Shown here: positions 34,375 to 42,534 of the stretch, piece after piece
Numbering within the stretch: the stretch's first letter is position 1
How the letters are laid out: each line of letters begins with the position of its first letter
Virus record (IMG/VR): IMGVR_UViG_3300020057_000035
Span: 47,849-111,848 of that record
Source: a virus
Direction: 5' to 3' (one strand)
Length of the DNA: 64,000 bases
Notes under the pieces: model-generated
Told to the model about the DNA's origin: nothing
The model's database searches: none
The model's input: the letters and a program-made list of their open reading frames with translations, nothing else
Translations under genes and position numbers: made by a program

Positions 34375-34959
34375 TCAATCCCAAAGCTGGGGTAGTAAAA
34401 CTCCTAATTGAACTACACACCATGGCACAAAGTTTTGTCCATAAAGTGCTTCTGGATCTTTTTTCTTTTGCATTGCTTTATAAGCAACAATAGAACTAAA
34501 TAACTGCTCTACTCCTTTTAGTTCTTCATGTTTTGCCATAAAGTTCATGTCGTGTTTACATGCCCATATATATCCAGCAAGGAATTGAGACATAAACTCT
34601 AATATTGTTTCTTCATTTTCCCAATATTTCTTTACAGATATTTTTATTTCTTTATATGGATTATCTTTATGAAAATGCCAACCTCTGGCTAGATTTTCTG
34701 CATCTTCTATAGATCTATATTTAGTCCATATGTTTTTAGTATTATATTTAAGATTATCATAATCATCTATGATTAATATATCAGACTTAATCCACGATAA
34801 AACTTTACTTCTTGCGTCATCTTCTCTTTGATCTTCGTCTCCCTTAGAACACGTAATGTAGTTAGAATTTATTAATTCAGTACATAGTTCACTAAAAACT
34901 ACTGCTTTATCGTCTTTCATATACTCTTTTAGATCAAATTTGCTTTTTATTTTTTTCAT
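34375..34959 (-). CDS. Hypothetical protein
   Basis: 194 residues, acidic and mostly helical (IDDYDNLKYNTKNIWTKY, FMSQFLAGYIWACKHDMNF, VEQLFSSIVAYKAM). Flanked by tRNA genes. No family recognised. Confidence 0.6.
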   Translation of the reverse strand: MKKIKSKFDLKEYMKDDKAVVFSELCTELINSNYITCSKGDEDQREDDARSKVLSWIKSDILIIDDYDNLKYNTKNIWTKYRSIEDAENLARGWHFHKDNPYKEIKISVKKYWENEETILEFMSQFLAGYIWACKHDMNFMAKHEELKGVEQLFSSIVAYKAMQKKKDPEALYGQNFVPWCVVQLGVLLPQLWD

Positions 34960-34980
34960 ATTTGCCTCTTATTTTAATTA

Positions 34981-35054
34981 TGGAGTGTAGTTCAAGAATC
35001 GAACTTGATCCAGTTCGGCCACAACGAACCATTCTGCCAATAAACTAACCACAC
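34981..35054 (-). tRNA. tRNA-His (GTG)
   Basis: Acceptor GTGTGGT/ACTACAC (one G-U), anticodon stem GTTCG/CGAAC with loop TTGTGGC (GTG), T-arm TCAAG/CTTGA with loop TTCGATT, encoded CCA. Discriminator is T rather than the usual C, so identity features are imperfect. Confidence 0.8.
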
Positions 35055-35089
35055 AAAATCTCGTGCTACCCCCACAACGATACTAGTTA

Positions 35090-35452
35090 TCAACTACCGC
35101 AGGAGCGAGCTTTACCAGAACCATCTGCTGTCTGAAAACTTGAGCCACAAGAGCAACTTTTTGTTGCATTTGGATTGAAAATAGAAAAACCACTCTTCAT
35201 AATGTCTTCTACATAGTCTATCTCTACTCCATCTATGTGTTTAATAGAGTCTGGGTCGATAACTATCCTAACATCCTTTATTGATAATACAATATCATCA
35301 TCTTCTGCTTCTTTACTTAAAGCCATTGCATATTGGTACCCAGAACACCCACCACCAGATACGAACACACGAAATAATCCGTCTGGCATTTCTTTGTGAA
35401 TAAGTATCTCTTTAACTTTGTTTGCTGCCGTTGCTGTTAGTGTTAATTCCAT
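35090..35452 (-). CDS. A-type Fe-S carrier (IscA/SufA/ErpA/HesB family)
   Basis: 120 residues, the usual length. Family motifs: LTATAANKVKEIL at the start, VSGGGCSGYQYAMAL with the first Cys, and the C-terminal KSCSCGSSF pair. It receives clusters from the Suf/Isc scaffold and passes them to client proteins, so it fits with the phage SufB. The strong promoter at 35459 suggests independent expression. Confidence 0.92.
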   Translation of the reverse strand: MELTLTATAANKVKEILIHKEMPDGLFRVFVSGGGCSGYQYAMALSKEAEDDDIVLSIKDVRIVIDPDSIKHIDGVEIDYVEDIMKSGFSIFNPNATKSCSCGSSFQTADGSGKARSCGS

Positions 35453-35458
35453 GTCTTA

Positions 35459-35488
35459 AGTATACATTACCTTTCCGTTAGTTGTCAA
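35459..35488 (-). promoter_or_regulatory. Promoter for the Fe-S carrier
   Basis: TTGACA, 18-base spacer, TATACT, ending 6 bases before ATG 35452, so another possible leaderless mRNA. Confidence 0.7.
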
Positions 35489-35699
35489 CCCTGTTGGGTA
35501 ATATGTCTGTTGGTTTACACTGTGTACAATTTATCGTTTTTGGTGACATTATTGAATTGCATTTTGGGCACTCCCAGCCATAGTTAGTTGAGGGCTGATT
35601 ACTATTACCCCAATCTACAACAACTTTTTCTAAATGATGATGTAATGCTGTCCCTTGTTCTTCTCCACATCCCTTACACATACGTCCGTAATTACTCAT
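35478..35699 (-). CDS. Zinc-ribbon protein
   Basis: 73 residues with MCKGCGEEQGTALHHH and WECPKCNSIM...NCTQCK, two potential zinc sites. Overlaps the MazG gene by ATGA. The function is unknown. Confidence 0.6.
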   Translation of the reverse strand: MSNYGRMCKGCGEEQGTALHHHLEKVVVDWGNSNQPSTNYGWECPKCNSIMSPKTINCTQCKPTDILPNRVDN

Positions 35700-36022
35700 T
35701 TATTCACTATTTCTTTCTTATTATGATTAATTTTTGCATAAATAGCCGTCTCTAGATCTATTCTATAGAATGCACATATATCAGCTATATATATAAATAT
35801 GTCTGCCAATTCTATTGAAAATCCTACAGGCTTCCCATCCTTAAAATAGAATCCGGGATAAAGATTAGGACTATCTGTTTCTGAATCTTTATAGCACTGA
35901 TATGCTTCTATTACTTCTTTATTTATATTTAAAAGTATTTCTTCTATTGATCTTTCTTTATTCCATTTTCCTTTTGCAGTGGACAAAGAGTGAACATCCT
36001 GAATTAGTTCTTGTATGTTAAT
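35696..36022 (-). CDS. MazG-like nucleotide pyrophosphohydrolase, probable ATT start
   Basis: 108 residues from ATT 36022. The family pattern IQELIQDVHSLSTAKGKW starts upstream of the first standard codon (TTG 35986); the frame opens with ATT overlapping the previous stop. EEILLNINKEVIEAYQ and FSIELADIFIYIADI supply the acidic residues of the MazG/all-alpha NTP pyrophosphatase fold, which hydrolyse NTPs or alarmones. A second MazG-like gene is at 47021. Confidence 0.75.
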   Translation of the reverse strand: MNIQELIQDVHSLSTAKGKWNKERSIEEILLNINKEVIEAYQCYKDSETDSPNLYPGFYFKDGKPVGFSIELADIFIYIADICAFYRIDLETAIYAKINHNKKEIVNK

Positions 36023-36392
36023 CTACGTCTTTCCCATCTTGGCTTCCACCTATATCTCCATTCCAAACATTAGTAGCTAATTCAAGTAATTTTCCAACAT
36101 CATCTCTAGAGTAATTACTGAGATCTATGTTATTAGTAGTAATTGTGCTTTCTACCTCAACCCTAGTTGTGACTTTTCCCCTAGTTCTTTCTAGAAGTAA
36201 TTTAATAGCTTCGATTGATGGTTTCTCTCTATATATTCTAATTGTTCCACCATTACCAAGTGGTTCTTCTCTCCAAAGACCCTCTATTAATTCTGTTAAT
36301 GCGATTGGAGTTTTAGACAATAAAGCATGTAGTTCTCTATCATTAGAGTCGTACATCTCTCCATATATTTCTTCTCTTGATTTTCTTGCCAT
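36018..36392 (-). CDS. Hypothetical, possibly small terminase-like
   Basis: 124 residues: helical N-terminus (REEIYGEMYDSNDRELHALL), then IEAIKLLLERTRGKVTTRVE and NYSRDDVGKLLEL. The 'RxxGK...' segment followed by a late short helix recalls C-terminal parts of some phage small terminases. It is far from terL, so this is weak. Confidence 0.45.
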   Translation of the reverse strand: MARKSREEIYGEMYDSNDRELHALLSKTPIALTELIEGLWREEPLGNGGTIRIYREKPSIEAIKLLLERTRGKVTTRVEVESTITTNNIDLSNYSRDDVGKLLELATNVWNGDIGGSQDGKDVD

Positions 36393-36430
36393 TTGATTTC
36401 TCCAAAACGTTTGTTTATATTCTAATTATA

Positions 36431-36928
36431 TCATGTAGGGTTGTTATTATTTAATAAAGCACTTTGAGCTATCCATAGTGCGTCTGCTGTATTGTCGTCT
36501 TCTGGAATTATTCCCCATTTTTTTATGGCGGAATCTATCATATCTTGTTTTGACGCCTTACCACTACCTATTGCTAACTTTTTAATACTCATAACGTATA
36601 CACAGGCACAGTGTATATTTCTATTTGCACAAATTAACTGTATGATTGCTATAATACCACCATACATATGCGCCGCTGCTGTTCCTATGTGTCTTGATAC
36701 CTTCTCATAACATATCAACAATTCTTTTGTTATATCTATATTTAATATTTGTAAAATAATCCAATCAATAAGCTCATTTATCTTATTATAAATTGCCAAA
36801 AACTGATCTTTTGTTTCTTCATTTTTTTTTCTTGTGAAGTTACTAGTCTTAGCATATAATATGTTTGAGTTTTTGTCAAGTACCGCTATTCCCATATGTG
36901 TTCCGGGATCTATACCAACATAGATCAT
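36431..36928 (-). CDS. ruvC: RuvC-like Holliday junction resolvase
   Basis: 165 residues from ATG 36928, chosen because GAGGTGGG sits just upstream; a longer frame exists. RuvC residues: YVGIDPGTHMG (Asp), ICYEKVSRHIG (Glu) and EDDNTADALWIA (Asp/Asp). It resolves branched DNA before packaging. Its start overlaps the stop of a zinc protein. Confidence 0.85.
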   Translation of the reverse strand: MIYVGIDPGTHMGIAVLDKNSNILYAKTSNFTRKKNEETKDQFLAIYNKINELIDWIILQILNIDITKELLICYEKVSRHIGTAAAHMYGGIIAIIQLICANRNIHCACVYVMSIKKLAIGSGKASKQDMIDSAIKKWGIIPEDDNTADALWIAQSALLNNNNPT

Positions 36929-37098
36929 CCATCCCACCTCAGGCCATATCTCTCTTTTAGTATCTTCTCCTCGCCACATTTTTTACATACAGATCTTCTA
37001 CCAAACAATAATTTATTTTTTATTTCTTCTTTAGAGAATTGAACAGCCTCAGTTGTCTCTATTATCCAATGATGAATACAGTTTTGGGTTTGCTCCAT
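36925..37098 (-). CDS. Small zinc-finger protein
   Basis: 57 residues, MEQTQNCIHHWIIETTEAVQ...CKKCGEEKIL: the C-x-H-H-W-x-I-E...C-K-x-C-G pattern recurs in actinophage-type zinc-finger proteins. It overlaps the RNase HII 3' end by 50 bases and RuvC by ATGA. Confidence 0.65.
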   Translation of the reverse strand: MEQTQNCIHHWIIETTEAVQFSKEEIKNKLLFGRRSVCKKCGEEKILKERYGLRWDG

Positions 37099-37708
37099 TT
37101 AGTATTTCCGCAATCGGTTTAGTGTTTTTCCTATGAACATTGGTTACTCCAAATTTCAATATCGCATCCATGTGTTGTGGTGTACCGTATCCTTTATGTG
37201 TTCCAAATCCGTATTCAGGATAAACAGAATCTAAAGAATGCATATACCTGTCTCTCACGACTTTTGCACAAATAGAAGCTGCCGAAACCTCTTTAATTTT
37301 AACATCAGCTTTAATTATTGGATAGCCTATGTCAAAATCGTGCGTTCCGTCTATAATAACACATATTTCAGATGGTAAGGAAAACTCTTTTTTAATTTTT
37401 AAAATTACTTCTTGAAATGCTTTTTTAAGAGAGTTTGTGTGTCCAATACTTTCTATTTCATCTGGGTATATAAAAAAGGTCGCCCAAGGAATACCAGATA
37501 GAGCTATTTTAGTAAAAAGATATTCTCTTTTTTTCTCTGATAATTTCTTACTGTCTCTCAGGTCTGACCAAAACTCTGGGATTTTTATTGGTGTTGCAAC
37601 TGCCCCACAAACGATAGGGCCAGCAAGTGGGCCAGTTCCTACTTCATCCGTTCCAATGATTCTTCCCTCTAATAATGCTTTAATTCGTGAAGAATATTTC
37701 AAATACAA
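37049..37708 (-). CDS. rnhB: Ribonuclease HII
   Basis: 219 residues. Motifs: IIGTDEVGTGPLAGP (Asp-Glu), LRDSKKLSEKKRE, VIIDGTHDF, SAASICAKVVRDRYM and YGFGTHKGYGTPQH, the complete RNase HII set. It removes RNA primers and misincorporated ribonucleotides during replication. Overlaps neighbours at both ends. Confidence 0.93.
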   Translation of the reverse strand: MYLKYSSRIKALLEGRIIGTDEVGTGPLAGPIVCGAVATPIKIPEFWSDLRDSKKLSEKKREYLFTKIALSGIPWATFFIYPDEIESIGHTNSLKKAFQEVILKIKKEFSLPSEICVIIDGTHDFDIGYPIIKADVKIKEVSAASICAKVVRDRYMHSLDSVYPEYGFGTHKGYGTPQHMDAILKFGVTNVHRKNTKPIAEILNGANPKLYSSLDNRDN

Positions 37709-37908
37709 ATACAGTTTCTGTGTATTGCAGCAATTAGATTATTCTCTTTATCCAACACATAATATATATATTCTTCTCCACCATCATTATCCGGGACATT
37801 CACCTTTTCTCGTTGAAATAAAAGTGAATTTCTAAATAGATCTATATTATATTGTTTAGGTAATATATATCCGTTTTGGTTATTAAACACAGACAATAAA
37901 CCTGCCAT
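37699..37908 (-). CDS. Small hypothetical protein
   Basis: 69 residues, overlapping the macro-domain gene by 26 bases and RNase HII by 10. Includes EEYIYYVLDKENNLIAAIH. No family recognised. Confidence 0.45.
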   Translation of the reverse strand: MAGLLSVFNNQNGYILPKQYNIDLFRNSLLFQREKVNVPDNDGGEEYIYYVLDKENNLIAAIHRNCICI

Positions 37909-38326
37909 CTAGTATATTTTCTAACATCGGTTTTACTTGTATTTCCCAATTTAATCCACCTAAACCGCATCCTAACTTTGGTAATGCAATTTTATCGTCT
38001 TTTGAAACATGCTCACTTACTAAAATAGCATTTTGTTTAATTAGTTCAATAGAAGAAGAGTCTTTCCAATGTATTTTAGTAGGAAAGCATATTAAGGATT
38101 TTGGTTTTCCGTTTATATCAGAAGTGGTTATTGCTTTAGGCTTATCTTTTTTATATTGTATCGCCTTGCCATATAAGTACTGTAGTCTTGAATATTTATC
38201 AGATGCTTGCTTAGCCAAACCTGCTCCCATAACAGCAGTTCCATCTTTTCTGATTTGACAATTTGTGGGTATTATGATATAGTCACAATCTATTTCCCAA
38301 ATATCTATCCCAGCTACAGTAATCAA
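37883..38326 (-). CDS. Macro-domain ADP-ribose-phosphate phosphatase-like protein
   Basis: 147 residues. IIIPTNCQIRKDGTAVMGAG and ALPKLGCGLGGLNW match macro domains of the Poa1/ADP-ribose-1''-phosphate phosphatase type. These bind ADP-ribose and clean up 2'-phosphate tRNA-repair by-products or remove ADP-ribosyl marks. Relevant beside an RNA repair set, or as a counter to host ADP-ribosylating defence; the choice is open. Confidence 0.85.
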   Translation of the reverse strand: MITVAGIDIWEIDCDYIIIPTNCQIRKDGTAVMGAGLAKQASDKYSRLQYLYGKAIQYKKDKPKAITTSDINGKPKSLICFPTKIHWKDSSSIELIKQNAILVSEHVSKDDKIALPKLGCGLGGLNWEIQVKPMLENILDGRFIVCV

Positions 38327-40875
38327 TTAGAAAAATAAACAGGATACAGGGCCTCCAGACCTCTTTTTTCGCTCATCACAAGCACAGTTTGTGATGGTTT
38401 ACTTATTTTACCATATGCCTTAAGGTACCAGTTGCTTCCGCCGTCAATCGTGCCATTCTGACATACTGTGATTCCTCCGACTCTGAAACTAGCGAAATCA
38501 TGCCTGTGTCCCGTAAGTACTAACTCGGGTGTGCATTTAAATATGTTTGATAAAGCCCATTGTGGTAGTAATCTTTGTAGATCCCACACTGGTCCTCTCC
38601 ATTGATCTCCATGCATCATTACTACATCGTGACTTAATGAGTTAAGTTTACCCCACCAATTTTCGTGTATATTCCATTTTATATTTGATTGATTTATACA
38701 TTTATCTTGCGCCCACCAAGCTAACATTGTATCAAAGTTGTCTTCTGGATCAGCATAATCATTTTTACCATTTGGTCTACCATGATTACCGGGAACACTA
38801 TCTACTATTACTTCTGGAAAATAACTTGCCATGTCCATAGCTAATGATGCTACTAATCTTGCTGCCATTGGTATTTGTCTTGTTATTCTATGTGAATTAG
38901 CTGTCTTATCTAACCCAGAAACGTTTTGTCCAGCGTAAATAAAACAGTTATGAGTAACAACACCATCTGCTATAAAGGTATGATCTTGATCGACGGTTAT
39001 GTTATACACAGGCTCTGCTATTTCACTTTTGTTTATCTCTAACACCTTAGAATATCTACACCCTAAAGGAGGATCTACGACTCTTCCTTTATCACAAACT
39101 GGATAAGTGGTAACTCTCCTAGTCCTTTTTTTGTTGCCCCACCTTTTATTATATATAGGTGTATAAGAGCCTACTTTCATATTTAAATCTGAGGAGTTAC
39201 ACATAGAAACCCACAACACAGACTCCATTGATCCTCCTTGTGGAAGAGGACATATTCTAGTTTGTGATCTAATTCTAGATGTTAATAATCCCGAAGTGAC
39301 ACACAATTCATTAATATCTCTAATAAGATCTTTATTAGTAGAGCTATAAACTATTTGTCCTAGTTTATTAACGTATCCATCTGAATCTAAATATCCCCTA
39401 AGAAATGCTAATTTATACTCATTAGATAAATTAAATACCCATTTTGGAACCCGTTTAGTTCTAGCATATCCAGCTACACCAGCATTAACCATTATCTCTG
39501 CTGCTTGTTTTGAACTAAACCTAGATCCGCTTTCATTTAGACCAATGTGTATTTGTTCTCCGTTGTGTTTTATAAATAATTGTTTACATATATCCCAATA
39601 TCTATCCATGTATCCAATATTTTTATTATCATGAGATAAATAAATACCAGAAGGATTTCCTTTTATGTCTCTTGTTAAACACCCATTCCCTAAGTAAAAA
39701 CCCAATATTTCCATTAACTCAATAGATGCTGTTCCAACCGGAGTATAATTACTTTCAGATTTAACATCATCAACTATACATAATAAATCCCCCTCTCTAA
39801 CATCAGAGGCTCTGATGTATTCATGTGTGGTTATGTATCTATTTCTCTTTGGAAGAACATGAGTAGATATTTTAGTTCTTCGTTGTACCAAAATAGGATG
39901 TTCTGCATTAGCTTTAATTGTTTTCTCTATAGATCCAATTGTATATATTGGATCTATCCCAGTCATTTCAGAAGCAATTACTTCTCTTGCTTTAAACCCA
40001 CTCCCTGTATATGCCCAAACATAATCTCCTTTTTGTATATTTTGAATTTCTATTGGACCTGTCGGCGTAGACACTATAGATCCAGCAGGTAAGCATCCTT
40101 CGACGAGATCTCCAAGTAAGACTAACCTACCAGTATTGATTGGACAACCAGACGCTTTGAAGTGTTCTGTGATTTTTCTTGCTGCGTCCATTAGTCTAGG
40201 TATTCTTTCTTCTTCCATTATTTTAATACCTATCCCATTTTCCATTTTTCCTATTTGCCAATCAGAAGCCACTACAATAATTTCTCTCTCACTCTTTGAA
40301 GAATTATTTTTATTAGGAATTGGAACGATAGGAAATCTTAATTCTGGGGTTGAGTCATGTAGGTCTTTTAATTCGAATCTCATAAAGTCTCGTAATGAGG
40401 TTAAGTATGTATTTTTTCTTATTAATTGATTTTTTTGTTCAAATGCTCTTTTTGCCATTTCAAGATTAGTAGCATCGGGCAACAGAGATCCCTCTTCTTG
40501 AAGTATCTCTTCTGTAGTCCATTCTAAATCAGAATTATGGCACACAGAAGAACAAAAGAAGTTATTAGCATTTACTGGAACAAATCTATTTATGCAAAGT
40601 TTATTTTTACATCGTCTTGTTATTGATGTTTCTGTAATTTCTTCTTTTATTATTTTTGAAATTCCTGCTCCCTTTCCTCTAGAAATAAACTTACCATGTA
40701 CTCTTTTTACATATTCTGATACGGATTTTGCACTCTTAATTACACCGAAATTTGTAGCTATACTTTCAGATATGTTTTTTCCTATATGTACATCATCACT
40801 ATTATTGATCTCTTGATCAATAAAATCAGATATAAGTTTTTTTGTTTCTTTATCACACTCTTTATAAAGAATCAA
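38323..40875 (-). CDS. Calcineurin-like metallophosphoesterase with intein
   Basis: 850-residue precursor; 467 after removing residues 261-643. The N-terminal ~120 residues contain a zinc-like CKNKLCINRFVPVNANNFFC. The catalytic part has ASDWQIGK, GDLVEG-CFIYAGQ, PGNHGRPNG, MMHGDQ and TGHRHD, the metal-binding motifs of calcineurin-like phosphatases/nucleases. Similar phage proteins occur in replication regions. A DNA or nucleotide substrate is likely. TTG start overlapping the upstream gene. Confidence 0.9.
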   Translation of the reverse strand: MILYKECDKETKKLISDFIDQEINNSDDVHIGKNISESIATNFGVIKSAKSVSEYVKRVHGKFISRGKGAGISKIIKEEITETSITRRCKNKLCINRFVPVNANNFFCSSVCHNSDLEWTTEEILQEEGSLLPDATNLEMAKRAFEQKNQLIRKNTYLTSLRDFMRFELKDLHDSTPELRFPIVPIPNKNNSSKSEREIIVVASDWQIGKMENGIGIKIMEEERIPRLMDAARKITEHFKASGCPINTGRLVLLGDLVEGCLPAGSIVSTPTGPIEIQNIQKGDYVWAYTGSGFKAREVIASEMTGIDPIYTIGSIEKTIKANAEHPILVQRRTKISTHVLPKRNRYITTHEYIRASDVREGDLLCIVDDVKSESNYTPVGTASIELMEILGFYLGNGCLTRDIKGNPSGIYLSHDNKNIGYMDRYWDICKQLFIKHNGEQIHIGLNESGSRFSSKQAAEIMVNAGVAGYARTKRVPKWVFNLSNEYKLAFLRGYLDSDGYVNKLGQIVYSSTNKDLIRDINELCVTSGLLTSRIRSQTRICPLPQGGSMESVLWVSMCNSSDLNMKVGSYTPIYNKRWGNKKRTRRVTTYPVCDKGRVVDPPLGCRYSKVLEINKSEIAEPVYNITVDQDHTFIADGVVTHNCFIYAGQNVSGLDKTANSHRITRQIPMAARLVASLAMDMASYFPEVIVDSVPGNHGRPNGKNDYADPEDNFDTMLAWWAQDKCINQSNIKWNIHENWWGKLNSLSHDVVMMHGDQWRGPVWDLQRLLPQWALSNIFKCTPELVLTGHRHDFASFRVGGITVCQNGTIDGGSNWYLKAYGKISKPSQTVLVMSEKRGLEALYPVYFSN
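38947..40095 (-). other. Metallophosphoesterase intein (LAGLIDADG type)
   Basis: 383 residues from Cys of VEG-C to Asn of VTHN, Cys+1 (CFIYAG). Block A CLPAGSIVSTPTGPIEIQNI, block B KANAEHPILV, helices LGFYLGNGC (Asn in place of Asp) and LRGYLDSDGY. It interrupts the GDxxEG metal-ligand motif, so the enzyme is inactive until spliced. One of two nuclease centres looks dead. Confidence 0.93.
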
Positions 40876-41375
40876 CGTACCAACCTAATCTCTGCGTCTC
40901 TTCTGCTTTGCTCTCTGCTTAGTGTGTTAATTTGTTTTTCATATATTTTCAATTGCGTTTCCAATCTTGTCACTCTTGCTTTTCTATAAATTAAATTAAG
41001 TGCCATTGCTTTTAAATTATCATTATCTTTAATTGTTGCACCCTCTATCATTTCTTTAGGAATAGATCCCTTAGTGTCAAGTAGTGTTTTTTTGTAATCT
41101 AACATAGAAGAATTTAAGGTTATAGAATATGCTGTTTCAAATGCATTTAGCTCAAACTCCTCTCTTCCCAATTCTTCTATAACATAAGTAGCAAATGCTG
41201 TTAGTTTTAGTTGTAATGAACCTAACTCTATTGAATTAACTTGCTTTACTTCTGTGGGAAAAGAGTAATTTTTCTCTACTAATTCTGGTTTTGTTTGCCT
41301 CATTATTTGTAATGAATCTATAAAACCTTCTGTTTTTTGAATAAGATCAGTTAAGCTAAACCACTGTACCACCAA
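40872..41375 (-). CDS. Hypothetical coiled-coil protein
   Basis: 167 residues, all-helical, with a long C-terminal heptad region (ARVTRLETQLKIYEKQINTL). In the recombination gene block between the phosphoesterase and the Cas4-like nuclease. No family recognised. Confidence 0.6.
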   Translation of the reverse strand: MVVQWFSLTDLIQKTEGFIDSLQIMRQTKPELVEKNYSFPTEVKQVNSIELGSLQLKLTAFATYVIEELGREEFELNAFETAYSITLNSSMLDYKKTLLDTKGSIPKEMIEGATIKDNDNLKAMALNLIYRKARVTRLETQLKIYEKQINTLSREQSRRDAEIRLVR

Positions 41376-42185
41376 CTAATCCTTTACCATATCTAAAGCA
41401 TACTCTACTGCTTTAAGTGTTTCTGGGTCTTTATCTTGTACTCTGTAACACAAAGACTCTTTATAGCAGGCTCTACACTGTTTACTTGTTCTAACAAAAG
41501 GTGGCTCTATTAGTTCACCCCTCTTACTGTATTCTCTTGCTACCATTGGAAGAGCAAACAAATCATTCATTAGCTTTGTATCAGGCTTAACATATCTTAT
41601 TTTATACTCTTGAGTATCTGTATTCTCAAATAAGAATATTCCTACATCTGATGTCTTATACTCTGTGTCTTTGAATATTTTAATATATTGAGCTAATTGA
41701 TACATATATGATCTTTCTTGTATAGCAAACATTCTAGCCATTTGTTCTAGATCTTCTGTTTGTTCTGGAAGACTTTTATATCTAAATGCGTTCATTGTTT
41801 TTATTTCTAAAATAAAATTTTCATCAGTGAGTGGATTTTTTACTATGACATCGCACTCTCCACTCCAACCTATTTCTTCTACTTTCAGTCTAACATTTTT
41901 GGCTACCAGTATTCCTGATGCTTCAAATTCATCATTCCATCTATCGTGTGCGGCTGTACCGTTTCTTGTTCTTCTTAGGTTTTGTGGTTTCATTTTTTCT
42001 CTGAAACCTAACATAGAAAATTGAATAGCTCTTGAGCAATTACCACCAGAACTAGATGGTCTAATAGATAACACGGGTGGAGAATTTAGACCATTTTTAT
42101 TGCCTTCTCTAAATAGTTGTTGATCTAAGTTTTCTCCTACCCAATCTTTGTCTCTTATTTGTTTTAGAAACCTACTTATTCCCAT
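41376..42185 (-). CDS. Cas4-like PD-(D/E)xK exonuclease with Fe-S cysteines
   Basis: 269 residues. Nuclease core: NGTAAHDRW, WSGECDVIVKNP (Asp) and FILEIKTMN (ExK). Cys50 (GGNCSR) and a C-terminal C-x2-C-x5-C (CRACYKESLC, 237-246) give the four-cysteine pattern that holds a [4Fe-4S] cluster in Cas4/AddB nucleases. Likely a recombination exonuclease acting with RecA. Not near any CRISPR array. A probable client of the phage Fe-S proteins. Confidence 0.88.
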   Translation of the reverse strand: MGISRFLKQIRDKDWVGENLDQQLFREGNKNGLNSPPVLSIRPSSSGGNCSRAIQFSMLGFREKMKPQNLRRTRNGTAAHDRWNDEFEASGILVAKNVRLKVEEIGWSGECDVIVKNPLTDENFILEIKTMNAFRYKSLPEQTEDLEQMARMFAIQERSYMYQLAQYIKIFKDTEYKTSDVGIFLFENTDTQEYKIRYVKPDTKLMNDLFALPMVAREYSKRGELIEPPFVRTSKQCRACYKESLCYRVQDKDPETLKAVEYALDMVKD

Positions 42186-42534
42186 TAAATTTATCCATTC
42201 TGTCTGAGATCGTCCACATATGCTCTTCTACAAAACTTTCTATAATCAACAGAAGCTGTTCTTTATCTTTTAATTGTACTTCATTTATTCTCAAAATAGG
42301 AACACCGGCTATTTCTAAAAACCAAAGATCTCTATTTTTGTCATGAAGTTTTTGTTTCGGAGAATCATGCATTGGTCCATCATATTCAAACCCTAAATGC
42401 ACTTCTTCTACATAACAATCAAGAGTGTATTTTCCTATTTGCTTCTCGTCTTCTACACCAAACCCTATGTCAGAAATAATAGAATGTAATTCTCTATGTG
42501 GTTTAGTTAAAGATGTTGGTTGTGTGACAGACAT
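42172..42534 (-). CDS. Small endonuclease-fold protein (DUF559/Vsr-like)
   Basis: 120 residues. GKYTLDCYVEEVHLGFEYDG, followed by KNRDLWFLEIAGVPILRI, matches the very-short-patch-repair/DUF559 endonuclease fold with an acidic D...E core. Adjacent to RecA and the Cas4-like nuclease. May nick recombination intermediates; not certain. Confidence 0.7.
   Translation of the reverse strand: MSVTQPTSLTKPHRELHSIISDIGFGVEDEKQIGKYTLDCYVEEVHLGFEYDGPMHDSPKQKLHDKNRDLWFLEIAGVPILRINEVQLKDKEQLLLIIESFVEEHMWTISDRMDKFNGNK

Noticed and set aside
36851-36879. TTGACA-17-TATGCT on the minus strand
   Set aside because: It lies well inside the ruvC coding sequence and no gene start follows at a sensible distance; chance or a weak internal promoter.
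41376-42185. Cas4-like nuclease as a sign of a CRISPR system
   Set aside because: No Cas1/Cas2 genes or repeat-spacer array were seen in the window; stand-alone Cas4-like nucleases are common in phages.
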